Origin: an uncultured Burkholderiaceae bacterium
GTDB lineage: Bacteria > Pseudomonadota > Gammaproteobacteria > Burkholderiales > Burkholderiaceae
DNA length: 64,000 nt
Direction: 5' to 3'
NCBI GenBank assembly: GCA_937871985.1
Contig: CALMPB010000013.1
Coordinates: 1 to 64,000, forward strand
Shown here: positions 16,666 through 27,194 of the stretch, piece by piece
Layout: each line of letters begins with the position of its first letter
How positions within the stretch are numbered: position 1 is the first letter of the stretch
Program-made: the position numbers and the translations under genes
The notes under the pieces: generated by a model
Databases searched by the model: none
What the model was told of the DNA's origin: nothing
What the model saw: the letters and a program-made list of their open reading frames with translations, nothing else

Positions 16666-18546
16666 ATGATCGAACTTTTTTTCAGCCAGATCGTCAATGG
16701 CCTGGCCATAGGCCAGGTCTATGCGTTGATAGCACTGGGCTTCAGCCTGGTGTTCGGCGTCTCCAACCTGATCAACTTCGCCCAGGGCGGCCTGTTCATG
16801 CTGGGCGCTTTTTTCGCGTTCACGGGCGTTACCGTTTTCGGCCTGCCCTTGTGGCTGGCCGCGCTGATATCGATCGCGCTGGTGGCTGTGCTGGGCATGC
16901 TGCTCGAAGGGGTGGCGCTGCGCCCGCTGGAAAACGGCCCCTACATTGCGCCCGTGCTGTCCACCCTGGCCATCAGCCTCATCGTCGACCAGTTGGCGGA
17001 AATCATCTGGTCGCCGGAGGGCCAGGCATTTCCCGTGCCCTTCGGCGAGGTCACGTTCTATTTCGGCAACGCCTACCTGACCAGCACCGACATCCTGATC
17101 TTCGTGCTGGGCGGCTTGTCGGCCTTGGCGCTGACCTGGTTTCTGGCCGGTTCATGGATGGGGCGCACGGTGCGCGCCACCGCCCAGGACAGGGACGCGG
17201 CGGCCCAACTGGGGGTGCGCACCGGCAATGTGCGGCGCCTGGCGTTTGCGCTGGCCGGAGTGCTGGGCGCCATCAGCGGCATTCTGGTGGCCTTGTATTT
17301 CAAAAGCGTGTTCCCGCAAATGGGCATGCCGTTCAGCCTGAAGGGGTTTTCCGCCGCCTTGCTGGGCGGGCTCACCAGCATACCGGGGGCGGTGTTGGGC
17401 GGCATGCTGCTGGGCGTGGTCGAAACCCTGGCAAGCGCCTATATCGGTGAAGGCTACCGCGACCTGACGGCGTTTTCGCTGTTGCTGGTGTTTCTGCTTT
17501 TCCGTCCGCAGGGTTTGCTGGGCGACCGCCGCCTGGACGCGCTGGGCGGCGCCTCGGCGGCGGGCGGCTCCATGCCCAGCACCAGCCTGCTGGCCTCGGC
17601 GTCCAGCCAGCGCAGCGCGCACCGGGTCTGGGAAATGCCGCCCTGGGGCTTCCTGCTGTGCGGCGCCGTGCTGGCCCTGCTGCCGTTCCTGACGCATAGC
17701 GGCTATGTGCTGCAGGCCGTCGTATACGGCATGATTTTCGCCATGCTGTCGTCCAGCGTGTCTTTGGTTTCGGGCTCGATGGGCGTGCTGTCCATCGGCC
17801 ATGCGGCATTCTACGGGGTGGGCGCCTATACGGTGGCGGTGCTGGCGCATACCTACGGCCTGCCGGCCGAGATCGTGCTGCCGGCCTCGGCCATCCTGAC
17901 AGCCGCCATCGCGGCCATCGCGGCGCTGCCGCTGTACAAGCTCAGCGGCCACACCGCCGCATTGGGCACACTGGCCATTGGCCAGATATTTTTCCTGATC
18001 TTCATGACCTGGCTGTCGGTGACGCGCGGCCCCATGGGCTTCCTGAACATTCCGGCGCCGCAATTCGAATGGCTGGGCGGTTTGCGCCTGGCCAGCATAG
18101 GGCAGAAATACTGGCTGGTTGCCCTGGTCGCGGCGGTCGGGCTGTACCTGGCGCAGCGCCTGGTCAATTCGGGCGTGGGCCGGGTATGGCGCGGCATGCG
18201 CGAAGACCGCCTGGCGGCGCATGCCGCGGGCTTGCCGGTGCGCCGCTACATGATGCTGGGCTTTGCCGTGTCGGGCGCGCTGGCCGGTTCGGCCGGCGGC
18301 TTGTTCGCCTATGTGCAAAGCGTCATCAGTCCCGACAGCTTCAATGTGCCGGCCTCCATGCTGGTGTTGACCATGGCCGTGCTGGGCGGGCTGGGCAATC
18401 TGACCGGGGCGGCCCTGGCCGGCTTCGTCATGGCCATCGTGCCCGAGCTGCTGCGCTCCTTCGCGGAGTGGCGCATGATCATCTACGGCGTGCTCCTGTT
18501 GCTGATGCTGCGCTGGCGTCCGCAAGGCTTGCTGGGGGCGCGATGA
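16666..18546 (+). CDS. Fused LivH-LivM branched-chain-type ABC permease
   Basis: A 626-residue fusion of the two permease subunits. Residues about 1-290 are LivH-like (GQVYALIALGFSLVFGVSNLI; LGGLTSIPGAVLGG; FRPQGLLGDRR). A linker rich in Ser, Gly and Ala follows, and residues about 325-626 are LivM-like (SSSVSLVSGSMGVLSIGHAAF; LGGLGNLTGAALAGF; RWRPQGLLGAR). The fusion fixes 1:1 stoichiometry, unlike the two split importers in this window. Its stop overlaps the next start as ATGA. Confidence 0.93.
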   Translation: MIELFFSQIVNGLAIGQVYALIALGFSLVFGVSNLINFAQGGLFMLGAFFAFTGVTVFGLPLWLAALISIALVAVLGMLLEGVALRPLENGPYIAPVLSTLAISLIVDQLAEIIWSPEGQAFPVPFGEVTFYFGNAYLTSTDILIFVLGGLSALALTWFLAGSWMGRTVRATAQDRDAAAQLGVRTGNVRRLAFALAGVLGAISGILVALYFKSVFPQMGMPFSLKGFSAALLGGLTSIPGAVLGGMLLGVVETLASAYIGEGYRDLTAFSLLLVFLLFRPQGLLGDRRLDALGGASAAGGSMPSTSLLASASSQRSAHRVWEMPPWGFLLCGAVLALLPFLTHSGYVLQAVVYGMIFAMLSSSVSLVSGSMGVLSIGHAAFYGVGAYTVAVLAHTYGLPAEIVLPASAILTAAIAAIAALPLYKLSGHTAALGTLAIGQIFFLIFMTWLSVTRGPMGFLNIPAPQFEWLGGLRLASIGQKYWLVALVAAVGLYLAQRLVNSGVGRVWRGMREDRLAAHAAGLPVRRYMMLGFAVSGALAGSAGGLFAYVQSVISPDSFNVPASMLVLTMAVLGGLGNLTGAALAGFVMAIVPELLRSFAEWRMIIYGVLLLLMLRWRPQGLLGAR

Positions 18547-19400
18547 TGGCACCGATCGAAAACGGATTGGTCGTGCAGGACGTTTCGCGCCATTTCAGCG
18601 GCGTGACGGCGGTGGACTGTGTCAGCCTGGCGCTTACGCCGGGCGAGACCCTGGCGCTGGTCGGGCCCAACGGCGCGGGCAAGTCCACGCTCATCCAGCT
18701 TATCAGCGGCATCGACCGCATTTCCAGCGGCCGCATCTTTCTGGACGGGCGGCGTATCGACCGCCTGCCTCCCGAGCGCATCGCCCGGTTGGGCGTGGGC
18801 CGCAGCTTCCAGACTTCGCGGGTGTTTCCGGCGTTGTCGGTGTGGGACAGCGTAATGCTGGGCACCCAGGCCAACCTGCTGTCCGGCGGGCACGGCAAAA
18901 CCTTGACGAACGTCGTGCACGAAGTGTGCGCAACCTTGTTCGGCACGGCCGGCTGGCGCCGCCGCGTCGAGCAGCAAGAAAACATTGCGCGGGAAACCCT
19001 GCAGTTGTTCGGCGACAGGCTGTGGCCGCGCAAGGACCAGCCTGCCTTCAGCCTTTCGTATGCCAACCGGCGCCGGCTCGAAATCGCCCGCGTCCTGGCC
19101 GGCCAGCCCGATTACGTGCTGCTGGACGAGCCGGCGGCGGGCATGAACCCCACGGAAACGGCCGAGCTGACGGAACTGCTGCTGGCGTTGCGCCGCATGC
19201 GGCCCAAGCTGGGCATTCTGGTCGTCGAGCACAAGCTGTCGCTGGTGCGCAAGGTGGCCGACCGCGTCATGGTGCTGAACCAGGGCAGGGTGCTGGCGCA
19301 GGGCGATCCCGACCATGCGCTGGATCATCCCGAGGTCGTCGAGGCCTACCTGGGCCGCGAGCGGCGGCGCCCCAATTCATCGGATGCGCATCTTGGCTAA
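18543..19400 (+). CDS. Branched-chain-type ABC transporter ATP-binding protein (LivG class)
   Basis: ATPase of the hyu-operon importer, 285 residues. Walker A is GPNGAGKST, the signature region is FSLSYANRRRLEIARVL, Walker B is YVLLDEPAAGMNP, and the H-loop is ILVVEHKLSLV. The ATG at 18543 overlaps the permease stop by four bases, which argues against longer in-frame extensions; an ATG one codon later is equally possible. An insert between the Q-loop and signature (about residues 105-150) is LivG-like. Confidence 0.92.
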   Translation: MMAPIENGLVVQDVSRHFSGVTAVDCVSLALTPGETLALVGPNGAGKSTLIQLISGIDRISSGRIFLDGRRIDRLPPERIARLGVGRSFQTSRVFPALSVWDSVMLGTQANLLSGGHGKTLTNVVHEVCATLFGTAGWRRRVEQQENIARETLQLFGDRLWPRKDQPAFSLSYANRRRLEIARVLAGQPDYVLLDEPAAGMNPTETAELTELLLALRRMRPKLGILVVEHKLSLVRKVADRVMVLNQGRVLAQGDPDHALDHPEVVEAYLGRERRRPNSSDAHLG

Positions 19401-19404
19401 GGAC

Positions 19405-20127
19405 ATGAATACTCCCTTTTTGCAGGTGGACAATATCGATGTCCACTATGGCCCGGTGCAGGCGCTGTTCGGCGTCAGCCTGCATGTGCAGGCGGGCGAA
19501 GTCGTGTCGGTGCTGGGCGGCAACGCGTCGGGTAAGTCGACGACGCTCAAGTCGGTGCTGGGCCTGGTGACGCCCTCGAGCGGGCGTATCGTGTTCGAAG
19601 GCCGGCCCATCCAGGGCCTGTCCGCGCCCGACGTCATCGACCTGGGCGTGGCCAGCGTGCCCGAAGGCCGCAGGATATTTCCCGAGATGTCGGTGTATGA
19701 AAACCTGTTGATGGGCGCCTACCCAAGACGCCGCGACAAGGCGCAGATCGAGAACGATCTCGCCGAAGTGTTCGAGTCGTTTCCGCGCCTGGCGGAGCGG
19801 CGCAAGCAGGCGGCCGGCACCTTGTCGGGCGGCGAGCAGCAAATGTTGGCGCTGGGCCGGGCCTGGTTGCGGCGCGGCAAGCTCATCTGCATCGACGAGC
19901 CGTCGATGGGGCTGTCGCCCAAATTCGTCGACATGGTCTATGAAGTGCTGTTCCGCTGGAAAGCAGCGGGCCAGACCATACTTCTGGTCGAGCAGAACGC
20001 GCGCATCGCGCTGGAACTGGCCGACCGGGCGTACGTGCTGCAGCACGGCCATGTCATTTTGAAGGGATCGGCCGCCGAGCTGGCTGCCGATCCCATGGTG
20101 CAAAAAGCATATCTGGGGGCTGCATGA
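19405..20127 (+). CDS. Branched-chain-type ABC transporter ATP-binding protein (LivF class)
   Basis: The second ATPase of this importer, 240 residues from the ATG at 19405 (MNTPFLQVDNIDVHYG). An ATG at 19384 would add seven residues and overlap the previous gene, and it cannot be excluded. Walker A reads GGNASGKST, slightly unlike the common GANGAGKST. The signature LSGGEQQM and Walker B LICIDEPSMGLSP are intact. The stop overlaps the flavoprotein start by four bases. Confidence 0.92.
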   Translation: MNTPFLQVDNIDVHYGPVQALFGVSLHVQAGEVVSVLGGNASGKSTTLKSVLGLVTPSSGRIVFEGRPIQGLSAPDVIDLGVASVPEGRRIFPEMSVYENLLMGAYPRRRDKAQIENDLAEVFESFPRLAERRKQAAGTLSGGEQQMLALGRAWLRRGKLICIDEPSMGLSPKFVDMVYEVLFRWKAAGQTILLVEQNARIALELADRAYVLQHGHVILKGSAAELAADPMVQKAYLGAA

Positions 20128-21881
20128 GCGCAGAAAACGTAGTGCATATGGAAACCGATGTATTGATCGTCGGCGCCGGCGGCGCGGGCATGAGCGCGGC
20201 GATCGCCGCGGCCCAGGCGGGCAGCCGGGTCATCATGGCCGATCGCAGCCTGATAGGCCGGGGCGGCGCCACCATCATGGCGCAAATGACCGTGGCGGTG
20301 GCATTGGGCGAACAAACCCCCGACGACTGGCGCTATCACTATGCCGATACCTTGAAGGCCGGCCGGGGCTTGTGCAGCGAGCCGCTTGCCAAGCTGCTTT
20401 GCGAGCACGGCATCGATTCGATCCGTCTCATGGATAGCTGGGGCGTGGGCTGGGCGCGCGCGGACGGCCATCTTACCCAGGCCCATGCGCCGGGCCACGA
20501 CCGTCCACGCTGCGTCTACGTGGACTACCTCAACACCGGCCCGGCCGTGGCCAAGACACTGCGCACGCAGGTGGCCCGCGACGACCGCATTGCGCGGCTG
20601 GGCGACATCCTGGTGGTGGATCTGCTGGTCGACGGCGGCCGGGCCGTGGGCGTGGTGGCGCTGCACTTGACCACCGGCGAGCGCATGGTCATACGGGCCG
20701 GCGCCGTCATCATCGCAACCGGCGGCCTGACCCGTTTATACAAGCGCAACAGCGCTTCGCTGAACATGGGCGGGGACGGCTACGCACTGGCCTTGCGCGC
20801 GGGCGCCCGCCTCATCGACATGGAGTTCGTGCAGTTCTTTCCCATCGGCCATCTGGCTCCCCGCCTGGTGGGGTTCGATCCCATCATGTGGGATCCGTTC
20901 CGCTACAAGCTGGGCGGCCGCCTGCTGAACGGCCTGGGCGAAGAGTTCGTCGAAAAATACGGCCATGCCGCCGAGAACCAGGGCTATACGGTCACGCGCG
21001 ATGCGGCCACCTACGCCATTTTGAAAGAGGTCGAGGCCGGCCGCGGCTCGCCCGCCGGAGGCGCCTACCTCAGCTTCAAGCATGTGCCGGAGGCGGATCT
21101 GCGCAAGGCCTTCGGCCCCATCATCAACAAGCTGGCCGCCAACGGCATCGACCTTACCAAGAACGACATCGAAGTCGCTCCCATTGCGCATTACCATATG
21201 GGCGGGATACGCGTGGACGCCGGCATGGCGACCGACATTCCCGGCCTGTATGCGGCGGGCGAGGCGGTGGGCGGCGCCAACGGCGCCAATCGCCTTTCGG
21301 GCAATGCCATTACCGAGGCCATCACCTTCGGTCTGCAGGCCGGGCGTTCGGCGGCGGCTTTCGCCCAGGCGGCGCAGCCGGCCGGCGAGGCGCAGGTCGC
21401 CGGGCTGGCCGTCCCGGTGCTGGCCATGCTGGGCCAGCAGAACAGCGAAGCGCCTGCGCAAGGCGCCAATGTCGCGGCCTTTATCGCGCGGCTGCAGGAA
21501 ATCATGCAGACGCATGTCGGGCCGTTCCGCAGCGAAGCAGGGCTGAACCTGGCCTTGCGCGAAATTGCGCAGTTGCGCGATACCTGTGGCCAGACGCTGG
21601 CCGGCGGCACCGGCCCGCAGGATCCCGAGCGCGTGGATGCCCTGGATCTGCGCAATATGCTGCTGGTGGCCGAAGCGGTGACGCGCAGCGCGCTGGCGCG
21701 CCGCGAAAGCCGGGGAGCGCATCAGCGCGACGATTATCCGGGCCTGGACGACGGCTGGACGCTGAACCAGACTTTGTCCTGGCGCGACGGCCAGTGGACG
21801 CTGGCCACCCAGGCGGTCGAACGCCTGACGCCGGAGGATGCACGATCCCTGGCGAGTCATGAACAAGTGGGGCAAGCATGA
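20124..21881 (+). CDS. Fumarate-reductase/succinate-dehydrogenase-like flavoprotein
   Basis: A 585-residue FAD_binding_2 oxidoreductase. The Rossmann motif VGAGGAGMSAAIAAAQ lies at about residues 16-31, and the C-terminal FAD/capping landmarks AHYHMGGI and GANRLSGNAITEA are present. The histidine that carries covalent FAD in SdhA/FrdA is not seen (SLIGRGGATIMAQ at that place), so FAD is probably non-covalent. The family segment FVQYHPT reads FVQFFPI, removing a substrate-binding His, so succinate or fumarate is unlikely to be the substrate. It is coupled by four-base overlaps to livF and to the [2Fe-2S] gene. The role is unknown; dehydrogenation of the imported compound is an inference. Confidence 0.88.
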   Translation: MSAENVVHMETDVLIVGAGGAGMSAAIAAAQAGSRVIMADRSLIGRGGATIMAQMTVAVALGEQTPDDWRYHYADTLKAGRGLCSEPLAKLLCEHGIDSIRLMDSWGVGWARADGHLTQAHAPGHDRPRCVYVDYLNTGPAVAKTLRTQVARDDRIARLGDILVVDLLVDGGRAVGVVALHLTTGERMVIRAGAVIIATGGLTRLYKRNSASLNMGGDGYALALRAGARLIDMEFVQFFPIGHLAPRLVGFDPIMWDPFRYKLGGRLLNGLGEEFVEKYGHAAENQGYTVTRDAATYAILKEVEAGRGSPAGGAYLSFKHVPEADLRKAFGPIINKLAANGIDLTKNDIEVAPIAHYHMGGIRVDAGMATDIPGLYAAGEAVGGANGANRLSGNAITEAITFGLQAGRSAAAFAQAAQPAGEAQVAGLAVPVLAMLGQQNSEAPAQGANVAAFIARLQEIMQTHVGPFRSEAGLNLALREIAQLRDTCGQTLAGGTGPQDPERVDALDLRNMLLVAEAVTRSALARRESRGAHQRDDYPGLDDGWTLNQTLSWRDGQWTLATQAVERLTPEDARSLASHEQVGQA

Positions 21882-22252
21882 ACACTGAAAATCACGCCAC
21901 TATGATTTGCCTGGATGTGCAGCGCGGAACCGGCGACGGCGCAACACGCATCCAGCGCTACGAACTGCCGGTCGGCGCGGCCGCATCGCTGCTGGACGGC
22001 TTGCGCTGGGTGCGCGAGCACCTCGATCCGACCCTGGCGCTGCGCTATTCCTGCATCAACGCCAACGCCTGCAAGGAATGCATGATGCTGCTGGACGGCA
22101 AGGTGGTGTATGCCTGCGTCGCCCGCATGCAGCCGGGCGCCACGCATAGCGTCGCGCCGCTTGCGAACAAGGCCCGGATCCGCGACCTGATTTCCGAAAT
22201 CGCGCCCGTCAAAGAGCGCCTGGCCGGCGAACAGGAGGACGACGATGAGTAG
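21878..22252 (+). CDS. Stand-alone SdhB/FrdB-type [2Fe-2S] protein
   Basis: A 124-residue protein matching only the N-terminal plant-ferredoxin-like half of SdhB/FrdB. Cys59, Cys65, Cys68 and Cys80 (spacing x5, x2, x11) are the presumed cluster ligands. FrdB has x4 in the first gap, so one residue is inserted. The C-terminal [4Fe-4S]/[3Fe-4S] domain of true SdhB is absent and no membrane anchor gene is nearby. It probably takes electrons from the flavoprotein encoded immediately upstream and passes them to an unknown soluble acceptor. Its acidic tail (EQEDDDE) overlaps the next gene by eight bases. Confidence 0.85.
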   Translation: MNTENHATMICLDVQRGTGDGATRIQRYELPVGAAASLLDGLRWVREHLDPTLALRYSCINANACKECMMLLDGKVVYACVARMQPGATHSVAPLANKARIRDLISEIAPVKERLAGEQEDDDE

Positions 22253-22769
22253 CAAGCGCAATCCTGAACAGCTGCGCATATTGTCGTCGGCCCATCTGGC
22301 CTCGGGCCTGCATCCGGCCTTGTCCGAGCTGGAGTTCGGACTTATCGTGGCCAACAATGCGTTCGGCCGCTGGGTGGTACGCTGCATGCGCGCCGCCGGC
22401 GAATCCGACCTGGCCTCCACCGATATCCTGGTGCTGCATCATGTGCATCACCGCCAGCGCCAGAAGCGCCTGGCCGACATCTGCTTCACCCTGAACTACG
22501 AAGACAGCTACGTCATCAGCTATTCGCTCAAGAAGCTTCTGAAAATGAAGCTCGTCGCCGGCGAGAAGATCGGCAAAGAGGTCTTCTACGGCACGACCGA
22601 GAAAGGCGGCGAGTTGCTGGACAAATTCCGCGAAGTGCGCGAGCGCTGCCTGTTCCCGGGCGTCGAAGGCGAACTGGCCAACGACGATGCGCTCTCTGAA
22701 GTGGCGGAGCGCCTGCGCATGTTGTCGGGGCTGTACGATCAGGCTGCGCGCGCAGCGTCTTCGCTATGA
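22245..22769 (+). CDS. Winged-helix regulator, MarR-like (COG5631 type)
   Basis: A 174-residue predicted DNA-binding protein. The centre (about residues 55-130) fits a winged helix: [22 protein letters not shown], the recognition helix region [16 protein letters not shown], and the wing [12 protein letters not shown]. It has no ligand domain beyond the helices of a MarR-like dimer. It is translationally embedded in the operon (eight-base overlap upstream, four-base overlap downstream), so it is probably the local regulator. The dyad at 15403-15421 is a candidate site. The family assignment is from memory of COG5631-like proteins. Confidence 0.75.
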   Translation: MSSKRNPEQLRILSSAHLASGLHPALSELEFGLIVANNAFGRWVVRCMRAAGESDLASTDILVLHHVHHRQRQKRLADICFTLNYEDSYVISYSLKKLLKMKLVAGEKIGKEVFYGTTEKGGELLDKFREVRERCLFPGVEGELANDDALSEVAERLRMLSGLYDQAARAASSL

Positions 22770-25700
22770 GCGGCGCGGCGAGCAAGGCTCGCGAAGAGGA
22801 CGGCCGCTGGCAGTTCTGGATCGACCGCGGAGGCACCTTCACCGACATCGTGGCGCGCCGGCCCGACGGCCGGCTGGCCACCGCCAAGCTGTTGTCCGAG
22901 AACCCCGAACAATATCCCGATGCCGCCGTCCAGGGCATACGCCAGCTGCTGGGCGTCAAGCCCGGCGATGCCGTGCCCACCGAGCGTATCGACGTCGTCA
23001 AGATGGGCACCACGGTGGCCACCAATGCGCTGCTGGAGCGCAAGGGCGAGCGCGTCCTGCTGGTGGTGACGCGGGGCTTCCGCGATGCGTTGCGCATTGC
23101 CTACCAGAACCGGCCGAAGCTGTTCGAGCGTGAAATCATCCTGCCCGAGCTGCTGCACGAAGAGGTGGTCGAGGTCGACGAGCGCCTGGCGGCCGACGGG
23201 TCGGTCGTCATGCCGCTGGACGAAGATGCGGCGCGCGAAGCATTGAGCCAGGCGCGCGGGCGCGGCTTTACCGCCGTCGCCATCGTGCTCATGCATGCCT
23301 ATCGCAACGGCGAGCACGAAGCCAGGCTGGCGGCGCTGGCGGCCGGCCTGGGCTATACCCAGGTGTCCGTCTCGCATCAGGTCTCGCCCTTGATCCGCTA
23401 CGTCGCCCGCGGCGACACGACGGTCGTCGATGCGTATTTGTCGCCGGTCCTGCGGCGCTATGTCGATCAGGTCGCCAAGGCGTTGCCGGGCGTGCGCCTG
23501 CAGTTCATGCAGTCCAGCGGCGGCCTGACCGATGCCCAGACTTTCCAGGGCAAGGATTCGGTGCTGTCCGGGCCGGCCGGCGGCATTGTCGGCATGGCCG
23601 GCATTTCGCGGGCCGCGGGCTTCGACCGCATCATCGGCTTCGACATGGGCGGCACTTCCACCGATGTCTCGCATTATGCCGGCGAGTACGAGCGGGCCTT
23701 CGACACGCTGGTGGCGGGCGTGCGGCTGCGCGCGCCCATGATGAGCATCCACACGGTTGCGGCCGGGGGCGGATCCATACTGCAGTTCGACGGCGCGCGC
23801 CTGCGCGTCGGGCCCGAATCGGCGGGGGCCAACCCCGGCCCCGCCTGCTACCGGCGTGGCGGCCCGCTTACGGTGACCGACGCCAACGTCATGCTGGGCC
23901 GCATTCAGCCCAAGCATTTCCCCAGCGTGTTCGGCCCGCACGGCGACCAGCCCCTGGATGCCGACGTGGTGCGCCAGCGTTTTGCGCAACTGGCCAGGGA
24001 AGTGTCCGAGGCAACCGGACGCGCGGTGTCCAGCGAGCAGCTGGCGCAAGGCTTCCTGGATATCGCCGTGGCCAATATGGCCAATGCCATCAAGCGCATT
24101 TCGGTGCAGCGCGGCTACGACATCACCCGCTACACCTTGACGACCTTCGGCGGCGCGGGCGGCCAGCATGCCTGCCGCGTGGCCGACGAGCTCGCCATGC
24201 CGCGCGTGCTGGCGCATCCGCTGGCGGGCGTGCTGTCGGCCTACGGCATGGGCCTGGCGGCTTCCACCGCCATGCGGGAGCGCTCGGTCGAGCTGCCCTG
24301 GGACGCCGACGGCGAAGCCGCCGCGCGCCAGGTTCTGCAAGACCTGGAACAGGCGGCCCGCGACGATCTTCTGGCCCAAAAAATCTCCCCGGACATCATC
24401 CGCATCGAGAGCCGGTTCTACCTGCGCTACGAAGGCACCGACACGGCGCTTCCCGTCATGCTGGACAGCACCCAGGCCATGCGCGCAGCCTTTGAAAAAG
24501 CCTATTTGCAGCGTTTTTCGTTCTTGATGCCCGAGCGCCGCCTGGTGATCGAGTCGGCGGTGGCCGAGGCCATCGGCGATGAGTCCAGGCGGATTTCCGC
24601 CGCCGCACTGGCGCAATCGGGCGCCGATCGGCGTGAAGCGCCCGCCGCGTTCGACACGGTCAGCATTCATGTCGAAGGACAGTGGCGCGATTGCCCGCTG
24701 TACCGCAGCGTGGATCTGCGCGCGGGCGATGCCATCGACGGGCCGGCCATGATCAGCGACGCCAACGCCACCACCCTGGTCGATGCGGGATGGCGCGCCA
24801 GCGTGACGGAGCGCGGCGACATGGTCATGGAACGGTACGAGCCCCGCCCGCAGCGTTTCGCGGTGGGCACGGACGCCGACCCGGTCATGCTGGAAATCTT
24901 CAACAACCTGTTCATGTCGATTGCCGAGCAGATGGGCTACCGGCTGCAGAACACGGCGCATTCGGTCAACATCAAGGAGCGCCTGGATTTTTCCTGCGCC
25001 ATTTTCGATGCGCAAGGCGAGCTCGTGGCCAACGCGCCGCATATTCCGGTGCACCTGGGCTCCATGAGCGCCAGCATCCAGGCCATTATCCAGGCCAATG
25101 CGGGGCAGTTGCGGCCCGGCGATGTGTTCGTGCTGAACAATCCCTATGCAGGCGGCACGCACCTGCCCGACGTCACGGTTGTCACGCCAGTGTTCGATGA
25201 AGCCGGCAAGGACATTCTCTTTTACGTCGGCTCACGCGGGCATCACGCCGACATCGGTGGACTGACGCCGGGCTCCATGCCTTCCGATTCCAAGGTCATC
25301 GAGGAAGAGGGCGTGCTGATCACCAACTTCCGCCTGGTGGAAGGCGGGCGCATGCGCGAGGCGGAAATGCGCGAGCTGCTGGCCGGCGCACGCTACCCGG
25401 CGCGCAACATCGACCAGAACCTGGCCGACCTGCGGGCGCAGATCGCCGCCAACGAGAAGGGCCGCGAAGAGCTGCTGAACATGGTGGCGGCTTTCGGCCT
25501 GGACGTGGTGCGCGCCTATATGCGCCATGTGCAGGACAACGCGGAGGAATCGGTGCGGCGGGTGATCGCCATGCTCAAGGACGGGCATTTCACGCAGTTG
25601 CTCGATAACGGCGCGCGCATCGAAGTCCGGCTCACGGTCGACCGCGAGACGCGCAGCGCGACGCTGGATTTCACGGGCACGTCGCCGCAGCTGCCCAATA

Positions 25701-26437
25701 ACTTCAACGCGCCCAAGGCCGTCACCACGGCGGCGGTGCTGTACGTGTTCCGCAGCATGGTGGACGACGACATCCCCATCAACGCAGGCGGGCTGAAGCC
25801 GCTGCGGCTCATCGTGCCGGAGGATTCGATGCTCAATCCGGGCTATCCGGCGGCGGTGGTGGCCGGCAATGTCGAGACGTCCAGTTGCGTGACGAATGCG
25901 CTGTACGGCGCCCTGGGCGTGATGGCGGGCAGCCAGCCCACCATGAACAACGTGACGTTCGGCAACGCGCGCTACCAGTACTACGAAACCGTCTCGGGCG
26001 GCTCGGGAGCGGGCGGCCGCTTCGATGCCGAGGGCCGGCTGGTGGGCGGCTTCAACGGCACCTCGGTGGTGCAGACGCAGATGACCAACTCGCGCATGAC
26101 GGACCCCGAGGTGTTGGAGCTGCGCTTCCCGGTTCGCCTGGAACGCTACATCATCCGCGAAGGCTCGGGCGGCGCGGGCCGCTGGCACGGCGGCAACGGC
26201 GGCGTGCGCACCTTGCGCTTCCTGGAATCGATGACGGTGTCGCTGCTGTCCAACGGTTGGATCCATCCCGCCTTCGGCGCCGCGGGCGGCAAGCCGGGAG
26301 CAGTCGGCCAGTCCCGCGTCATCCGCACCGATGGAAGCATCGAGCCGCTGCAGCATGCCGACAAGGCGGAGCTACGGGCAGGCGACATGTTCGAAATCGA
26401 AACGCCGGGCGGCGGGGGGTATGGGAAGGAACTTTGA
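22766..26437 (+). CDS. Fused HyuA-HyuB ATP-dependent hydantoinase/5-oxoprolinase
   Basis: A 1223-residue single-chain amidohydrolase of the OPLAH type that uses ATP to open a stable cyclic amide. The N-terminal HyuA half has the phosphate-binding motifs RGGTFTD (residues 21-27) and DMGGTSTD (about 294-301) and the segment [15 protein letters not shown]. The HyuB half begins near residue 705 ([18 protein letters not shown]) and includes [31 protein letters not shown] and the glycine-rich end TPGGGGYG. Related enzymes act on 5-oxoproline, N-methylhydantoin, caprolactam or, in anaerobic auxin degraders, oxindole-acetate. The actual substrate cannot be read from sequence. It is the last gene of its operon and converges on livF. 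Confidence 0.92.
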   Translation: MSGAASKAREEDGRWQFWIDRGGTFTDIVARRPDGRLATAKLLSENPEQYPDAAVQGIRQLLGVKPGDAVPTERIDVVKMGTTVATNALLERKGERVLLVVTRGFRDALRIAYQNRPKLFEREIILPELLHEEVVEVDERLAADGSVVMPLDEDAAREALSQARGRGFTAVAIVLMHAYRNGEHEARLAALAAGLGYTQVSVSHQVSPLIRYVARGDTTVVDAYLSPVLRRYVDQVAKALPGVRLQFMQSSGGLTDAQTFQGKDSVLSGPAGGIVGMAGISRAAGFDRIIGFDMGGTSTDVSHYAGEYERAFDTLVAGVRLRAPMMSIHTVAAGGGSILQFDGARLRVGPESAGANPGPACYRRGGPLTVTDANVMLGRIQPKHFPSVFGPHGDQPLDADVVRQRFAQLAREVSEATGRAVSSEQLAQGFLDIAVANMANAIKRISVQRGYDITRYTLTTFGGAGGQHACRVADELAMPRVLAHPLAGVLSAYGMGLAASTAMRERSVELPWDADGEAAARQVLQDLEQAARDDLLAQKISPDIIRIESRFYLRYEGTDTALPVMLDSTQAMRAAFEKAYLQRFSFLMPERRLVIESAVAEAIGDESRRISAAALAQSGADRREAPAAFDTVSIHVEGQWRDCPLYRSVDLRAGDAIDGPAMISDANATTLVDAGWRASVTERGDMVMERYEPRPQRFAVGTDADPVMLEIFNNLFMSIAEQMGYRLQNTAHSVNIKERLDFSCAIFDAQGELVANAPHIPVHLGSMSASIQAIIQANAGQLRPGDVFVLNNPYAGGTHLPDVTVVTPVFDEAGKDILFYVGSRGHHADIGGLTPGSMPSDSKVIEEEGVLITNFRLVEGGRMREAEMRELLAGARYPARNIDQNLADLRAQIAANEKGREELLNMVAAFGLDVVRAYMRHVQDNAEESVRRVIAMLKDGHFTQLLDNGARIEVRLTVDRETRSATLDFTGTSPQLPNNFNAPKAVTTAAVLYVFRSMVDDDIPINAGGLKPLRLIVPEDSMLNPGYPAAVVAGNVETSSCVTNALYGALGVMAGSQPTMNNVTFGNARYQYYETVSGGSGAGGRFDAEGRLVGGFNGTSVVQTQMTNSRMTDPEVLELRFPVRLERYIIREGSGGAGRWHGGNGGVRTLRFLESMTVSLLSNGWIHPAFGAAGGKPGAVGQSRVIRTDGSIEPLQHADKAELRAGDMFEIETPGGGGYGKEL

Positions 26438-26466
26438 GTTCTTGACCCGGTGCCGCAGTCTTGAGA

Positions 26467-27194
26467 CTACAGGCCCAGATACGCCTTCTGCAGCTCGGGG
26501 TCGTCGATCAGTTGCCTGGACGGGCCGCTGCGCACGATGCGGCCGGTTTCCAGCACATAGCCGCGGTCGGCGGTGGCCAGCGCCAGGTGGATGTCCTGCT
26601 CGACCAGCAGCACGGTGACGCCTTGGCCGCGGATGCCGAGCAGCACGTCCATCAACTGGTCGACGATGATCGGGGCCAGGCCCAGGCTCATTTCGTCGAC
26701 CATCAGCAGCTTGGGCCGGGCCATCATGGCGCGCGCCATGGCACACAACTGCTGTTCGCCGCCCGACATGCTGCCGGCCAGCTGCTTGCGCCGTTCGGCC
26801 ATGCGCGGGAACAGCGCGTAGATGCGTTCCAGGTCTTGCGCCACGTCGCTGCGGCGCTTGCGATGGTAGGCCCCCATCAGCAGATTGTCCTGCACCGACA
26901 TGCGATCGAACAACTGCCGTCCTTCGGGCACCTGCACCATGCCTTGCTCGAACACCCCGTCGGGCGTGCTGTCGTTGATGAGCCGGCCCTGGTAGCGGAT
27001 CTCGCCGCTACACGACAGCAGGCGCGACAGCACCCGCAGCAGGGTGGTCTTGCCCGCGCCGTTGCTGCCCACCAGGGCCACGATCTCGGATTCGCGGATT
27101 TCGAGGCTGGCGTCTTGCAGAGCCAGCATCTCGCCGTAGCCGGCCGACACGCCGCTCATCTGCAGCAGGGGGGCATTGCTTTGCTGACTCGGGT

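Noticed and set aside
20124..21881. Succinate dehydrogenase flavoprotein subunit
   Set aside because: The covalent-FAD histidine and the HPT substrate histidine are absent and there are no membrane-anchor genes, so a true Sdh/Frd assignment is not supported.
22739..25162. 807-codon open frame on the minus strand
   Set aside because: Antisense to the HyuA-HyuB gene; composition is that of a mirrored frame and no family motif is seen.
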